From Methanomassiliicoccaceae archaeon UBA72 (GTDB lineage: Archaea > Thermoplasmatota > Thermoplasmata > Methanomassiliicoccales > Methanomethylophilaceae), in NCBI GenBank assembly GCA_002509405.1, contig DAVO01000014.1, positions 2,342 through 66,341 on the forward strand: DNA of 64,000 nucleotides. The letters are read 5' to 3'. The notes beneath the pieces were generated by a model, which worked only from the letters and a program-made list of their open reading frames with translations, ran no database searches and was not told where the DNA came from. The position numbers were made by a program, and so were the translations under genes. Each line of letters starts with the position of its first letter. The first letter of the stretch is position 1. Shown here one piece after another: positions 47,246-55,179 of this stretch.

Positions 47246-49987
47246 TCAGTCCCAGAACCTCTTGTTCTTGGCGTAAAGGACCTCCGCCGACATAATGTCC
47301 CTGAGGAAATCGTCCTCGTCCAGATGTATTCCGCGAAGGATCCTGGATGCTCCGTCCGGCCCTATGCCTCTTCCTGCCAGAGTGAAAATGGCCCTTTTTC
47401 CCTGCTCCCTCACCAGGTTGGCGTTCCTCGACATGCGGAGGACCTCTTTCTTCTCCTGGGGGGTCAGGCGCTTCTGCCTGAGAAGTTTGACGTTCTCCCG
47501 CTCGTATTCTTTGAGGACGGCTACCATAACTCCGCCGCAGTTGTGGCATGAAGGCCTGTTCGGGGCGTCCCCCACTCTGAATCTCCACTGGGACCCGCAG
47601 TTGAGACAGGTGGCGAAAAGCGTCTCGTCGTCGATCCTTTTCTTCATAGCCATCAGTATGGAATGGTCTGCCCTGATGGGCTGCATCAGCTCTTTGGAGC
47701 GCACTATGCCCTCCATGCCTATCGGGGCGACCCTTCCGGAAACGACTTCTATGTCGCCCTCGGCCATCAGGGAGACGACCCTCTCGGCGTTAGGTATGTC
47801 CAGATCGTCCCAGAGGACCTTGTTCACAGCCTCGTTGTAAGCGGGCGTGCCCATGTGGATGTCGAACAGGCGGTTGAAGTTCATGAAGCGGTGGTCGGCC
47901 CCCTTCTCGATTATGCCGAACTTCTTCGCGACGTAGACGAACCTCCACTTCAGGAAAGTGGAGTTCAATATTGTCTTGCGGCATAGGTCTTCCACCGTAC
48001 CGGGCCGTATCAGCCTGAATGTGCTCTCAAGGTCTTCTTTGGAGATGTTGCGTGGAAGTTCCAGTATTATGCGGTAAGGGTCGGTGGAGACGCCGACGCT
48101 CTCCCCGAAACGGGCGGTAAGGAGCGCAGAAACGATCTTGCTGATGGTCTCGTTGACCTTGGTCCCGAAGCAGCAGTTGATTATGGCGATCCTGTCACCG
48201 ACCTCCAGAGTGACCGTGCGGTCGGTGGGCATGGGGCTTTCACCCTGCGAAGAAAGGAAAGAATCCACAGTTCTGGCACAATTTTCGTCGCAGGGATAGT
48301 CCTTGTAGTTGCGGAGCCTGCGCATCCGGCCCACCTCCATGGCGACCTCGAACGGAACGGGTATGTCCGAGCCGGTCCAGGAGGGCACGGACCCTATCTC
48401 CCTCGCCTCCTCCACCAGGAGCTCGTCCTCCCTCATCTCCACTATCCTCCAGGTCCTCCCTTTGGCGATGAACATGGCATACTCCTCTGCGAAAGTCGCA
48501 ACGAAGCTCTCGTCCAGTGTACCGATGACAGACCTGGTGCCGATGTCGCGTATGAGATAGGTCCTCTCGTCGGGGATCATCGAGATGTTGCTGTAGAAGT
48601 AGTCCATCCCCCGCCTGGAACGCCTGAACCCGTCCTCGTCCTCGAATATCATCTTGATGGATTTCAGCTGTTCGAGGACCTCGTCCATCTCCGATCTCTC
48701 GAGGGTGCTGAACGGATACGCCCTCCTGAAGAACGAGAATGCCTTGTCCCTGTCCACCCGGCCGCCCATTGTCATAGCCACAAGCTGGTTGGCCACCACG
48801 GTGAGCGGGCATTTTCTTCCTTCAAGCACCTCCATCTTACGGTCGTCGGACCTTTTGGCCACGACCATGGCTTCGGCCACTTCGTCCGGGGCCGTGGCGA
48901 TTATCCTCGCCTTTATGGTCTCGCCCACGCGGTGCCCGGCGCGCCCGGCGCGCTGTACCATCCTGGATACCTGTCTGGGCGAATTGAACTGGATTACCAG
49001 GTCGGTGCTGCCCACATCTATGCCTAGTTCGAGGGAGGACGTGCATACGAGGGCTTTCAGATCGCCGTTTTTGAAACGGTCCTCCATATCCATCCTGTTC
49101 TCCTTCGAAAGAGAGCCATGGTGGACGTCGATCGAGAAATCGGGGTCCCAGAGGCGATATCTGGCCGCCAGCCACTCGGCGGTCTCCCTCGTGTTCACGA
49201 AAAACAAAGTGGAACGACCCGCGTCGATGAGCTTGCGGGCATGCATCATCACGCCCATCATCTCGGGATCGGTCTGAAGTTTGTCCAGGAGCTCAGGGTC
49301 GGGTTCCGGCACGGGGCATTCGACGGTTATGTCGTAATCTCTATGGGTGTCGTGCCTGCAGACCGTTACCTCCCTTCCGACGCCGGATAGGAAGTTCTTC
49401 ACCTCTTCTATGTCGCCGACGGTGGCGGAAAGGCCGATCCTCTGGAATTCCCCGGCTATCCCCACGAGGCGCTCCAAAGCGACGCTCAGCTGGGCCCCTC
49501 TCTCGTTATCGGCAAGCTCGTGTATCTCGTCTATAATGACCCAGCGCACCTTTTTCAGATGTTCTCTGAGCACCTTTCCGGTAAAAAGCACCTGAAGGGT
49601 CTCCGGAGTGGTGATGAGTATCTGAGGAGGGTTCCTGGACTGGCTGTTCCTCTCGCTCTGTGTCGTGTCCCCGTGCCTGACTCCCACCGATATGCCGGAC
49701 TCTTTCCCGTAATCTTCGAGCCTTTTCAGCATATCGCGGTTCAGGGCCCGCAGCGGAGTGATATATATGCATTGAAAACCGGCACCGCCGCTCCGCTTGA
49801 GCTCGTCGAGCACCGGAAGCACTGCCGCTTCGGTCTTACCAATGCCGGTGGGGGCGACAAGCAGTACGTTCAGGCCCTTGGATATCCTGGGTATGGCGTC
49901 CGCCTGCGGCTCGGTGGGCTCATCGATCCCCCTCGCTCTGAGCATTTCGGCGAGCCAGGGGCTCAGCATGTCGAAGGGCATCTTCAC
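47246..49987 (-). CDS. Lhr-type ATP-dependent helicase (core form with zinc ribbon)
   Basis: Superfamily 2 helicase of 913 residues with the Lhr-core layout: EPTEPQADAIP, Walker A APTGIGKT (Lys51), IIDEIHELADNERG, GLSATVGD, FVNTRETAE and motif VI QRAGRAGHRVGE. Winged-helix and core domains follow, then a late zinc ribbon CLNCGSQ...CHNCGG near residue 820. Start is GTG at 49987; ATG at 49981 is equally possible. It lies 12 bases downstream of the HdrD-like gene, so the two may be cotranscribed. Lhr-core enzymes are 3'-5' DNA/RNA helicases linked to repair. Confidence 0.9.
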   Translation of the reverse strand: MKMPFDMLSPWLAEMLRARGIDEPTEPQADAIPRISKGLNVLLVAPTGIGKTEAAVLPVLDELKRSGGAGFQCIYITPLRALNRDMLKRLEDYGKESGISVGVRHGDTTQSERNSQSRNPPQILITTPETLQVLFTGKVLREHLKKVRWVIIDEIHELADNERGAQLSVALERLVGIAGEFQRIGLSATVGDIEEVKNFLSGVGREVTVCRHDTHRDYDITVECPVPEPDPELLDKLQTDPEMMGVMMHARKLIDAGRSTLFFVNTRETAEWLAARYRLWDPDFSIDVHHGSLSKENRMDMEDRFKNGDLKALVCTSSLELGIDVGSTDLVIQFNSPRQVSRMVQRAGRAGHRVGETIKARIIATAPDEVAEAMVVAKRSDDRKMEVLEGRKCPLTVVANQLVAMTMGGRVDRDKAFSFFRRAYPFSTLERSEMDEVLEQLKSIKMIFEDEDGFRRSRRGMDYFYSNISMIPDERTYLIRDIGTRSVIGTLDESFVATFAEEYAMFIAKGRTWRIVEMREDELLVEEAREIGSVPSWTGSDIPVPFEVAMEVGRMRRLRNYKDYPCDENCARTVDSFLSSQGESPMPTDRTVTLEVGDRIAIINCCFGTKVNETISKIVSALLTARFGESVGVSTDPYRIILELPRNISKEDLESTFRLIRPGTVEDLCRKTILNSTFLKWRFVYVAKKFGIIEKGADHRFMNFNRLFDIHMGTPAYNEAVNKVLWDDLDIPNAERVVSLMAEGDIEVVSGRVAPIGMEGIVRSKELMQPIRADHSILMAMKKRIDDETLFATCLNCGSQWRFRVGDAPNRPSCHNCGGVMVAVLKEYERENVKLLRQKRLTPQEKKEVLRMSRNANLVREQGKRAIFTLAGRGIGPDGASRILRGIHLDEDDFLRDIMSAEVLYAKNKRFWD

Positions 49988-49999
49988 GCAGCACTCTGT

Positions 50000-51763
50000 T
50001 TACCGTTTCTTTTTCTTCTTGGCAGCCTTGAGGTTCTCCTTCACAGCCTTGGCGATATCCTCGCCCTGCATCGTGCCGTCTGTGATGTCCTCCTCGTTGT
50101 ACCTGAGGACGGTCCATCCTTTGGCCCTGAGCTTGCTGTCCATGGTCATGTCGGAACCCTTCGGCTCTACGAACACGGCGACCCTCCCTTTCACGAAGGC
50201 GACGGGTATGCGTTCGATGCCGTAGTTCCTCCTGCACCTCAGTCCGTTGTTCCAAGCGGCCCTTCTTACGAGAGCCTCGGGGGAGTTGTCGGTGTAGTCG
50301 TCGATATAGACCTCTTCGGTCTCGTTCTCGACCCATTCGGAAGGCCCGGCCACCTCTGCCTTGACGACCTCCTTCGGAGTGGTCTGCTGTTTTGCCACTT
50401 CCTTCGGGGTGTCGACGGGCTTGGCGACTTCTTTCGGCGTCACTTCCTGTTTTGCGACCTCCTTAGGTGTCGCTTCCGGCTTTGCCACTTCCTTGGGCGT
50501 CTCCGCGACCTTTGCAGGGGCGGCCTCGGCTTTGGCTGCGGGCTTCGCCGGTGTCTCTTCCTTGGGGGCCGTAACCTGGAGCAGTACCTCCGAGAGGTCC
50601 ATTACCTTGATCTTTGAACCGACCTTCTTGGCACCTGCCCTCAGGTTAAGGACGCAGAACGGGCAGCAGGATATTATGAGCTCCGCGCCGACTTCTTCCG
50701 CGTCGGCTATCCTTTCGGCGGCCACGTTGACCGCATAGTCTCCGTACTGGCTCTTGTACCCTCCGCCCGCACCGCAGCATCTGGAGGTCTCCCTGTTGCG
50801 GTACATCTCTATGAACTCGATGCCCTTGATCTTCTTGATGACGTTCCTGGGAGGCTCGAACACTCCGGCGTGCCTTCCGAGGTGGCACGGGTCGTGGTAG
50901 GTCGCCTTCGCCTTGAACTCGTTGTTGAGAGGCAGCTTCCTCTCGGCGATCAGCTTTTCGACATACTGCGAAAAGTGGTAGACGTTCTGTCCGGTCTTCG
51001 AATAGTATTTGCCGGCATCGTTGAGGATCGTCTTGTAGCACCCGGAACACGTCATGACCATGTCCTTGGCGCCTGTGCCGTCCGCGGTCTCGACGGTGTG
51101 CTCCGAGAACTTGAGGGAAAGGGTCCTGTCCCCGGTCCTGATCAGAGGGGAGGTGCAGCACCATTCTTTGGAGCCCATGGTCCCTATCTTCACTCCCGCC
51201 CTCGAAAGGACGGTCACTCCGGCCTTCGCGATCTCCATCATCCTGTAGGATGCAGTGCATCCTGCGAAGAACACGACATCCGGAACGGCCGTGTTCTCCA
51301 CATCCTTGGGCCACCAGGCGGACCTTGTCTCGTCGGGCTCGCCGTAGGGGTTGTGGTTCTCCTCGATCTTCTCGTGCATTGCTTTGTGCGCCGGCATCGG
51401 TCCGTAATCGTTTTTGACGAGCCAGGCCCTTACGTTCTCCCAGAGTTCGACCAGGTGGATGTTTGCATGGCAGACCGCTTCGCAGTTCCCGCAACCCGTG
51501 CATTTGTACATCGCGTCCACAAACTCGGGGCTCACCGTGACATTCCTTCCCAGAAGCTTGTCCTCGAGGCCCATCCCGGCCTTGTCCAGCTGGTTAAGGT
51601 AGTATATTTTTCCTCTGGGAGTCACCGACTCCCACGGGGTCTGTCCATGGGCCTCGCACACAGAAATGCAGTAACCGCACTGAACGCACTGCGTCAGCTC
51701 TCTCTGTATTCTGGGGAGCTTAATCGACTTGGGCGCTTCCGCTTTAATTGTAATTTCCACCAT
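50000..51763 (-). CDS. HdrD-like Fe-S protein with repeat linker and Vsr-like C-terminal domain
   Basis: Protein of 587 residues. Residues 26-36 and 88-98 are two C-x2-C-x2-C-x3-C [4Fe-4S] motifs. Two CCG-type domains follow (FFAGCTASY, EWCCTSP, CSGCYK; YHDPCHLGRH, SRCCGAGGG, CCPFC), as in heterodisulfide reductase HdrD. HdrD normally ends near residue 410. Here residues 422-471 are five 10-residue TPKEVAK repeats and about 490-580 resemble a Vsr/DUF559-like fold (LVRRAAWNNGLRCRRNYG, GRVAVFVEPKG, LRAKGWTVLRYNEEDI). The PDxxF aspartate of Vsr is missing. ATG at 51763 has GAGGAAG upstream; a TATA-like CTATAAATA precedes it. Confidence 0.85.
   Translation of the reverse strand: MVEITIKAEAPKSIKLPRIQRELTQCVQCGYCISVCEAHGQTPWESVTPRGKIYYLNQLDKAGMGLEDKLLGRNVTVSPEFVDAMYKCTGCGNCEAVCHANIHLVELWENVRAWLVKNDYGPMPAHKAMHEKIEENHNPYGEPDETRSAWWPKDVENTAVPDVVFFAGCTASYRMMEIAKAGVTVLSRAGVKIGTMGSKEWCCTSPLIRTGDRTLSLKFSEHTVETADGTGAKDMVMTCSGCYKTILNDAGKYYSKTGQNVYHFSQYVEKLIAERKLPLNNEFKAKATYHDPCHLGRHAGVFEPPRNVIKKIKGIEFIEMYRNRETSRCCGAGGGYKSQYGDYAVNVAAERIADAEEVGAELIISCCPFCVLNLRAGAKKVGSKIKVMDLSEVLLQVTAPKEETPAKPAAKAEAAPAKVAETPKEVAKPEATPKEVAKQEVTPKEVAKPVDTPKEVAKQQTTPKEVVKAEVAGPSEWVENETEEVYIDDYTDNSPEALVRRAAWNNGLRCRRNYGIERIPVAFVKGRVAVFVEPKGSDMTMDSKLRAKGWTVLRYNEEDITDGTMQGEDIAKAVKENLKAAKKKKKR
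50351..50500 (-). repeat. Five 30-bp coding repeats in the HdrD-like gene
   Basis: Five in-frame tandem units of 30 bp encode TPKEVAK plus three variable residues (PEA, QEV, PVD, QQT, and a final TPKEVVK-AEV). Codons differ between units, so the repeat is conserved more as protein than as DNA. It forms a charged, probably flexible linker between two domains. Confidence 0.9.
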
Positions 51764-51938
51764 TGGTCTTCCTCGGAAAAGGCCGCGTTCGCGACCTGTA
51801 TTTATAGAAGGCAAACACGTCTGCTTCTATATTAAGCCTTTTCGATTTCCCGTGTCCGAGACCACAGAAAACCGTGCAAAAGTGGGCGAAAAAACAGCTA
51901 TGGCACATTGAACGGATAACAACGTGAAATCTGGGAAG

Positions 51939-52011
51939 TGGGCCCGGTCGGATTTGAACCGACGACCACCCGGTTATGAGCCGGGCGCTCTGCCAGCTAA
52001 GCTACGAGCCC
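51939..52011 (-). tRNA. tRNA with CAT anticodon (elongator Met or Ile2)
   Basis: 73-nt cloverleaf: acceptor GGGCTCG/CGGGCCC, anticodon stem CCCGG/CCGGG around loop CTCATAA, T loop TTCAAAT, discriminator A. The stem lacks the initiator GGG/CCC pairs, so it is not the initiator. Elongator Met and the TiaS-modified Ile(CAU) cannot be separated by eye. CCA not encoded. A TTTTTATCC box lies about 30 bases upstream. Confidence 0.93.
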
Positions 52012-52063
52012 CCAGGGACGGTTAGAAGAGGAATAGGATAAAAATCTATCGAGGAAAAAGTGG

Positions 52064-52136
52064 CGCCGTCGCACGGGCTCGAACCGTGGACCTTGTGATT
52101 AACAGTCACACGCTCTACCGACTGAGCTACGACGGC
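52064..52136 (-). tRNA. tRNA-Asn (GTT)
   Basis: 73-nt cloverleaf: acceptor GCCGTCG/CGACGGC, anticodon loop CTGTTAA with anticodon GTT, T loop TTCGAGC, discriminator G at 52064, CCA encoded at 52061-52063. A CTTTAATA box lies about 25 bases upstream. Confidence 0.96.
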
Positions 52137-52170
52137 CTGTCAAGTGCAAAGGTCGGCTTGTATTAAAGCA

Positions 52171-52485
52171 TTACGTACCAGGAATCTGAGCCCGGACCTC
52201 TTCGATCCGTTCTTTCAGCTCACGTAGGTACTCGGACATCTCGCGCATGAAGGAGTCGTAACGGTCTGAAACAACGGCCCCGTCCGGGGTCGCGACGATG
52301 ACGCCGTCGCGCTCGAGCATCCTCAGGGAGTATCGAACCTTGTGCCTGGGGAGTTCCAGTATCTCGGAGAGCCTGATTATCCCTACGGGCTGGTTCTCCT
52401 TGGTGATCCTGAGCATCTTTATGTGGCGCTCTATGAGCTCGATTTCCTTATAAGACCCGCTGGTCAACCCGCTGCCCTCGTCCAT
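52171..52485 (-). CDS. Small winged-helix transcription regulator
   Basis: Protein of about 104 residues with a winged helix (QPVGIIRLSEILELP, RHKVRYSLRMLERDGVIVATP) and a C-terminal coiled coil (SFMREMSEYLRELKERIEEV) that probably dimerises it. Start placed at the ATG at 52485, about 20 bases after TATATA; a GTG at 52500 would add five residues. Looks like the uncharacterised one-domain archaeal regulators; target unknown. Confidence 0.72.
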   Translation of the reverse strand: MDEGSGLTSGSYKEIELIERHIKMLRITKENQPVGIIRLSEILELPRHKVRYSLRMLERDGVIVATPDGAVVSDRYDSFMREMSEYLRELKERIEEVRAQIPGT

Positions 52486-52558
52486 GCCGACACCTACCAC
52501 TATATACGCTCGGTTTAACGCCCCAAAATAAAAAGCGGGGCAACGGCACGCCTAGCGA

Positions 52559-52729
52559 TCAGCGGCCGTACCACTTCATCTTGTCGCCCCATCTCGAGTA
52601 GTACTTCCAGTACCCTTGGATGAACGACCCGCAGCAATCCAGGGCTTTCTGCTCGGCTTCAGGACCCTTGTAGGTCTTGTAGCACTTGAGGCACTGGAAT
52701 CTAAGTTCGGGCTCTTTCTTTTTGGCCAT
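52559..52729 (-). CDS. 56-residue Cys-containing small protein
   Basis: Starts MAKKKEPELRFQCLKCYK at 52729 and ends WGDKMKWYGR. CLKC and DCCG are spaced as a small zinc ribbon, with an aromatic, basic tail. The open frame continues upstream to 52852, but the ATG at 52729 lies about 25 bases after TTTATTTA, consistent with a leaderless start. No family recognised; the size and composition suggest a nucleic-acid or ribosome-associated protein. Confidence 0.65.
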   Translation of the reverse strand: MAKKKEPELRFQCLKCYKTYKGPEAEQKALDCCGSFIQGYWKYYSRWGDKMKWYGR

Positions 52730-52767
52730 TGAGGTACGGAAGGTGCGACCAATAAATAAACCTTTAG

Positions 52768-52845
52768 TGGGCCCAGCCGTTCCAGCATAACGCTCCCTCA
52801 AATGTGCCAGAGCCCATGGTGTCGGCTTACGCCCGGGGGAAGCCG
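52768..52845. ncRNA. Candidate structured RNA in a GC-rich gap
   Basis: The gap 52730-52992 has a GC-rich core flanked by AT-rich promoters. It contains a 7-bp stem (52768-52774 with 52810-52816) and a second 6-bp hairpin (52823-52828 with 52840-52845). Either strand could be transcribed; TTTTAA near 52890 could start a leftward RNA. No known RNA family recognised. Confidence 0.22.
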
Positions 52846-52992
52846 GCGGCATCCGCGTCCGAAACCGGTCGATCGCGGCCTGCTCGTCCTTAAAATCGAG
52901 CGATTAAAATACATGTGAAACATCCGGGATTGCACGGTTTTAGTGAATTCTTTAGGAATAATATTATATCCACAAGTTATCGGTATGGGTTC

Positions 52993-53493
52993 ATGAACAA
53001 GATCAAGGTCATCAACGAGCCGTCCGAGCTAGTACCGATGCTCAGGTCCGTTGATACGCCCATAAAAAGGGAGGTGCTGAAGGAGGTGACCTTGGAATGG
53101 AGAACGGTCGGAGAGATCGAAGAGAAATACGGTCAGGAAGGTAAAGACGCGCTCGTTTTCTTTGAGAAAATGAAGCTGGTCGAGACCAGATGGCTTTCTA
53201 CGGGTGGAAATTACCCCGAAAAATCATACCATACCTATTACACGTCCTTCAGCATGAACGCGCAGTGGCCTGTGTACGAGATCAGCGATGTATTGGCCGC
53301 CGCTATGATGAGCAACGAGGAATATTCGGTGTTGGAGGAGAAGATCCTGGCCGAGCTCGGTTCCGCAGGCAGGTTCTCCGGCGATGTCGCAGAGGCGCTG
53401 GGCCTCACGTCCACAATGCTCAAGAGCCTGGTCCGCAGGTCCGTGAGGATGGACTACAGAGGACACAGGATAGAGCCCATAAAAGAAGAGTGA
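52993..53493 (+). CDS. ArsR-like winged-helix regulator
   Basis: About 166 residues starting MNKIKVINEPSELVPMLRSV, a form common in archaeal winged-helix proteins. A winged helix covers residues 15-75 (REVLKEVTLEWRTVGEIEEKYG), and a second helix-rich part follows residue 110. The ATG at 52993 lies about 25 bases after TATTATAT, so the frame from 52915 is ignored. It is followed 2 bases later by trm56, suggesting cotranscription. Target unknown. Confidence 0.75.
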   Translation: MNKIKVINEPSELVPMLRSVDTPIKREVLKEVTLEWRTVGEIEEKYGQEGKDALVFFEKMKLVETRWLSTGGNYPEKSYHTYYTSFSMNAQWPVYEISDVLAAAMMSNEEYSVLEEKILAELGSAGRFSGDVAEALGLTSTMLKSLVRRSVRMDYRGHRIEPIKEE

Positions 53494-53495
53494 AC

Positions 53496-54017
53496 ATGTC
53501 CGAGATACGGATAATGAGGATAGGTCACAGGCCCGAGAGGGACAAGAGGGTGACCACCCACGTGGCACTTTCGTCGAGGGCTCTGGGCGCCAGCAGCATA
53601 TGGGTCGACACCTACGATCCGAAGCTGGAAGAGGGGATCAGGAGCGTGGCCGACCGTTTCGGCGGCAGCTACACTATAGAGACAGGCGTAAAGTGGCGGG
53701 AGGCGGTCGGGAAGTTCGACGGCACAGTAGTACACCTCACAATGTACGGCCAGAGGATGGACGAGGCCCTCCCGAAGATACCCAGGGAAAAGGACCTGAT
53801 GATAATCGTCGGCGCGGAAAAGGTCCCGCCCGAAGTGTACCAGCGTGCCGACTTCAACGTGTCGGTAGGAAACCAGCCGCACTCGGAGATCGCAGCGCTG
53901 GCTATTTTTATGTACTGTTACACCGGCGGCAGCTCGCTGTACTCCGACAGGGACGGCAAGATGACGGTCATACCGAACGAAAGGGGGAAGACGGTTGTCG
54001 AGAACATACCCAGATGA
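53496..54017 (+). CDS. tRNA (cytidine-56 2'-O)-methyltransferase Trm56
   Basis: SPOUT-family enzyme that methylates C56 in the T loop of archaeal tRNAs. The 173 residues include IMRIGHRPERDKRVTTHVAL at the start, the knot-forming segment MIIVGAEKVP, NVSVGNQPHSEIAALAIF and the late FMYCYTGGSS, matching the archaeal family. The ATG at 53496 follows the ArsR-like stop by 2 bases. Its 3' end overlaps the HD-domain gene by 23 bases. Confidence 0.9.
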   Translation: MSEIRIMRIGHRPERDKRVTTHVALSSRALGASSIWVDTYDPKLEEGIRSVADRFGGSYTIETGVKWREAVGKFDGTVVHLTMYGQRMDEALPKIPREKDLMIIVGAEKVPPEVYQRADFNVSVGNQPHSEIAALAIFMYCYTGGSSLYSDRDGKMTVIPNERGKTVVENIPR

Positions 54018-54588
54018 GAAACAGTGTCTCAAGATACTGAAAGACTCGGGATGTTCCCAGCGTGTCATCGTCCATTGCCGCACCGTCCTGGCTGTGGCCG
54101 AGGTCATAGCTGAGCGCATACCGGAGGCCGACCGCGGACTAGTAACCGCAGGCGCGCTGCTTCACGACCTGGGCAGGTCCAGGGACCACAGCATAATGCA
54201 CGCGGTCGTGGGAGCAGAGATGGCCGAGGACCTCGGCATGCCCCCGGAGCTCGTGGAGATCATACGGAGGCATACCGGCGCCGGGCTCGACGAAGACGAC
54301 GTGGCGATGTTCGGTCTGCCCGACTGGGACTATTTTCCGAGGACCATCGAGCAGAAGATAGTGGCGGCGGCCGACAACCTGGTGAGCGATTCTTCATTGG
54401 TATCGCACCGTGTTCCGGCCGAGAAGCTCCGCGGAAAGGGCGCGCCAAAAGGAGCTGACCGCATAATTGCCCTTCACAAGGAGCTTTCGGATAATGTGGG
54501 CTTCGATATGGATCTCATCGTTGAAATGATTGGGGAGCATCCCGTCGAGGGCCATCAGCAGCGCCGACGTGCTCAGGGAAGGTTTTGA
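53995..54588 (+). CDS. HD-domain hydrolase
   Basis: Predicted metal-dependent phosphohydrolase of 197 residues: HCRTVLAVAEVIAER, ALLHDLGRSRDHS (the HD pair), MHAVVGAEMAE and IRRHTGAG are the ordered HD-superfamily motifs. It starts with a TTG inside the end of trm56; there is no nearby ATG. The last 74 bases overlap the convergent PRC-barrel gene, so the basic C-terminal QQRRRAQGRF tail may be an accident of overlap. Substrate unknown. Confidence 0.78.
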   Translation: MSRTYPDEKQCLKILKDSGCSQRVIVHCRTVLAVAEVIAERIPEADRGLVTAGALLHDLGRSRDHSIMHAVVGAEMAEDLGMPPELVEIIRRHTGAGLDEDDVAMFGLPDWDYFPRTIEQKIVAAADNLVSDSSLVSHRVPAEKLRGKGAPKGADRIIALHKELSDNVGFDMDLIVEMIGEHPVEGHQQRRRAQGRF

Positions 54589-54799
54589 GTATAACGGCGT
54601 CACCGATGCCCCGTACCCATCCGAAAGGTATCGAAATCGCTACGTCTTTGTCCACCAGCACGGGGTTCGCCTGTTCCACGTAAAGCCCGGTCGCTCGCAT
54701 GGTCGAGATGTCTATCACCACTTCGTCCACAGTTCCGACGAACATCCCGCGCGGTTCGTATATCTCCAATCCAATGATGTTTGACAGCGTTTCCAACAT
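54515..54799 (-). CDS. PRC-barrel protein
   Basis: Protein of 94 residues with a PRC-barrel (NIIGLEIYEPRGMFVGTVDE, IDISTMRATGLYVE, ISIPFGWVRGIGDAVIL) and a short polar tail. PRC-barrels bind RNA or proteins; several archaea have small stand-alone versions, including one at 58852-59094 here. The 3' end overlaps the HD-domain gene on the other strand by 74 bases. Confidence 0.78.
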   Translation of the reverse strand: MLETLSNIIGLEIYEPRGMFVGTVDEVVIDISTMRATGLYVEQANPVLVDKDVAISIPFGWVRGIGDAVILKTFPEHVGAADGPRRDAPQSFQR

Positions 54800-54869
54800 G
54801 TGGTCTCTCCATTGTCCTATGGTGTAAGTTATTTATTTACTCCTCCTTATAATGGATAGAGGAATAAAG

Positions 54870-55178
54870 ATGGTAAAAGAACTGACCGAATCTACGTTTG
54901 ACACTTTCATCGACGGCAACAAGAAGGTCCTCATCGACTGCTGGGCACCCTGGTGCGGGCCATGCAGGAGGATGGGCCCCATCATCGAGGACATAGCCGC
55001 CGGTCAGAGCGACTTCGCCGTGGCGAAGCTCAACACGGACGAAAACCAGTCGATAGCGGCAAGGTTCAGGATTAACGCCATACCCACGCTTCTGGTGTTC
55101 AAGGACGGCGTCCTCGTACAGACTCTGGTAGGGCTCAGGCCGAAGGACGACATACTCAGGATAATGAGCGGAATCTGA
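54870..55178 (+). CDS. trxA: Thioredoxin
   Basis: Disulfide reductase of 102 residues with the classic active site CWAPWCGPCRRMGP and cis-proline IPTLLVF. I start at the ATG at 54870 (MVKELTES), preceded by GAGGAA about 8 bases upstream, rather than the ATG at 54852. It is followed 1 base later by the thioredoxin reductase-like gene, so the two form a redox pair. Confidence 0.95.
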   Translation: MVKELTESTFDTFIDGNKKVLIDCWAPWCGPCRRMGPIIEDIAAGQSDFAVAKLNTDENQSIAARFRINAIPTLLVFKDGVLVQTLVGLRPKDDILRIMSGI

Positions 55179-55179
55179 A

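Noticed and set aside
50351..50500. Repeat considered as a CRISPR-like array or slippage hot spot
   Set aside because: Units are 30 bp with no spacers, in coding register and with synonymous variation; it is a protein linker.
52730..52852. Longer version of the 56-residue Cys protein
   Set aside because: The extension crosses the TTTATTTA promoter element and has no coding character.
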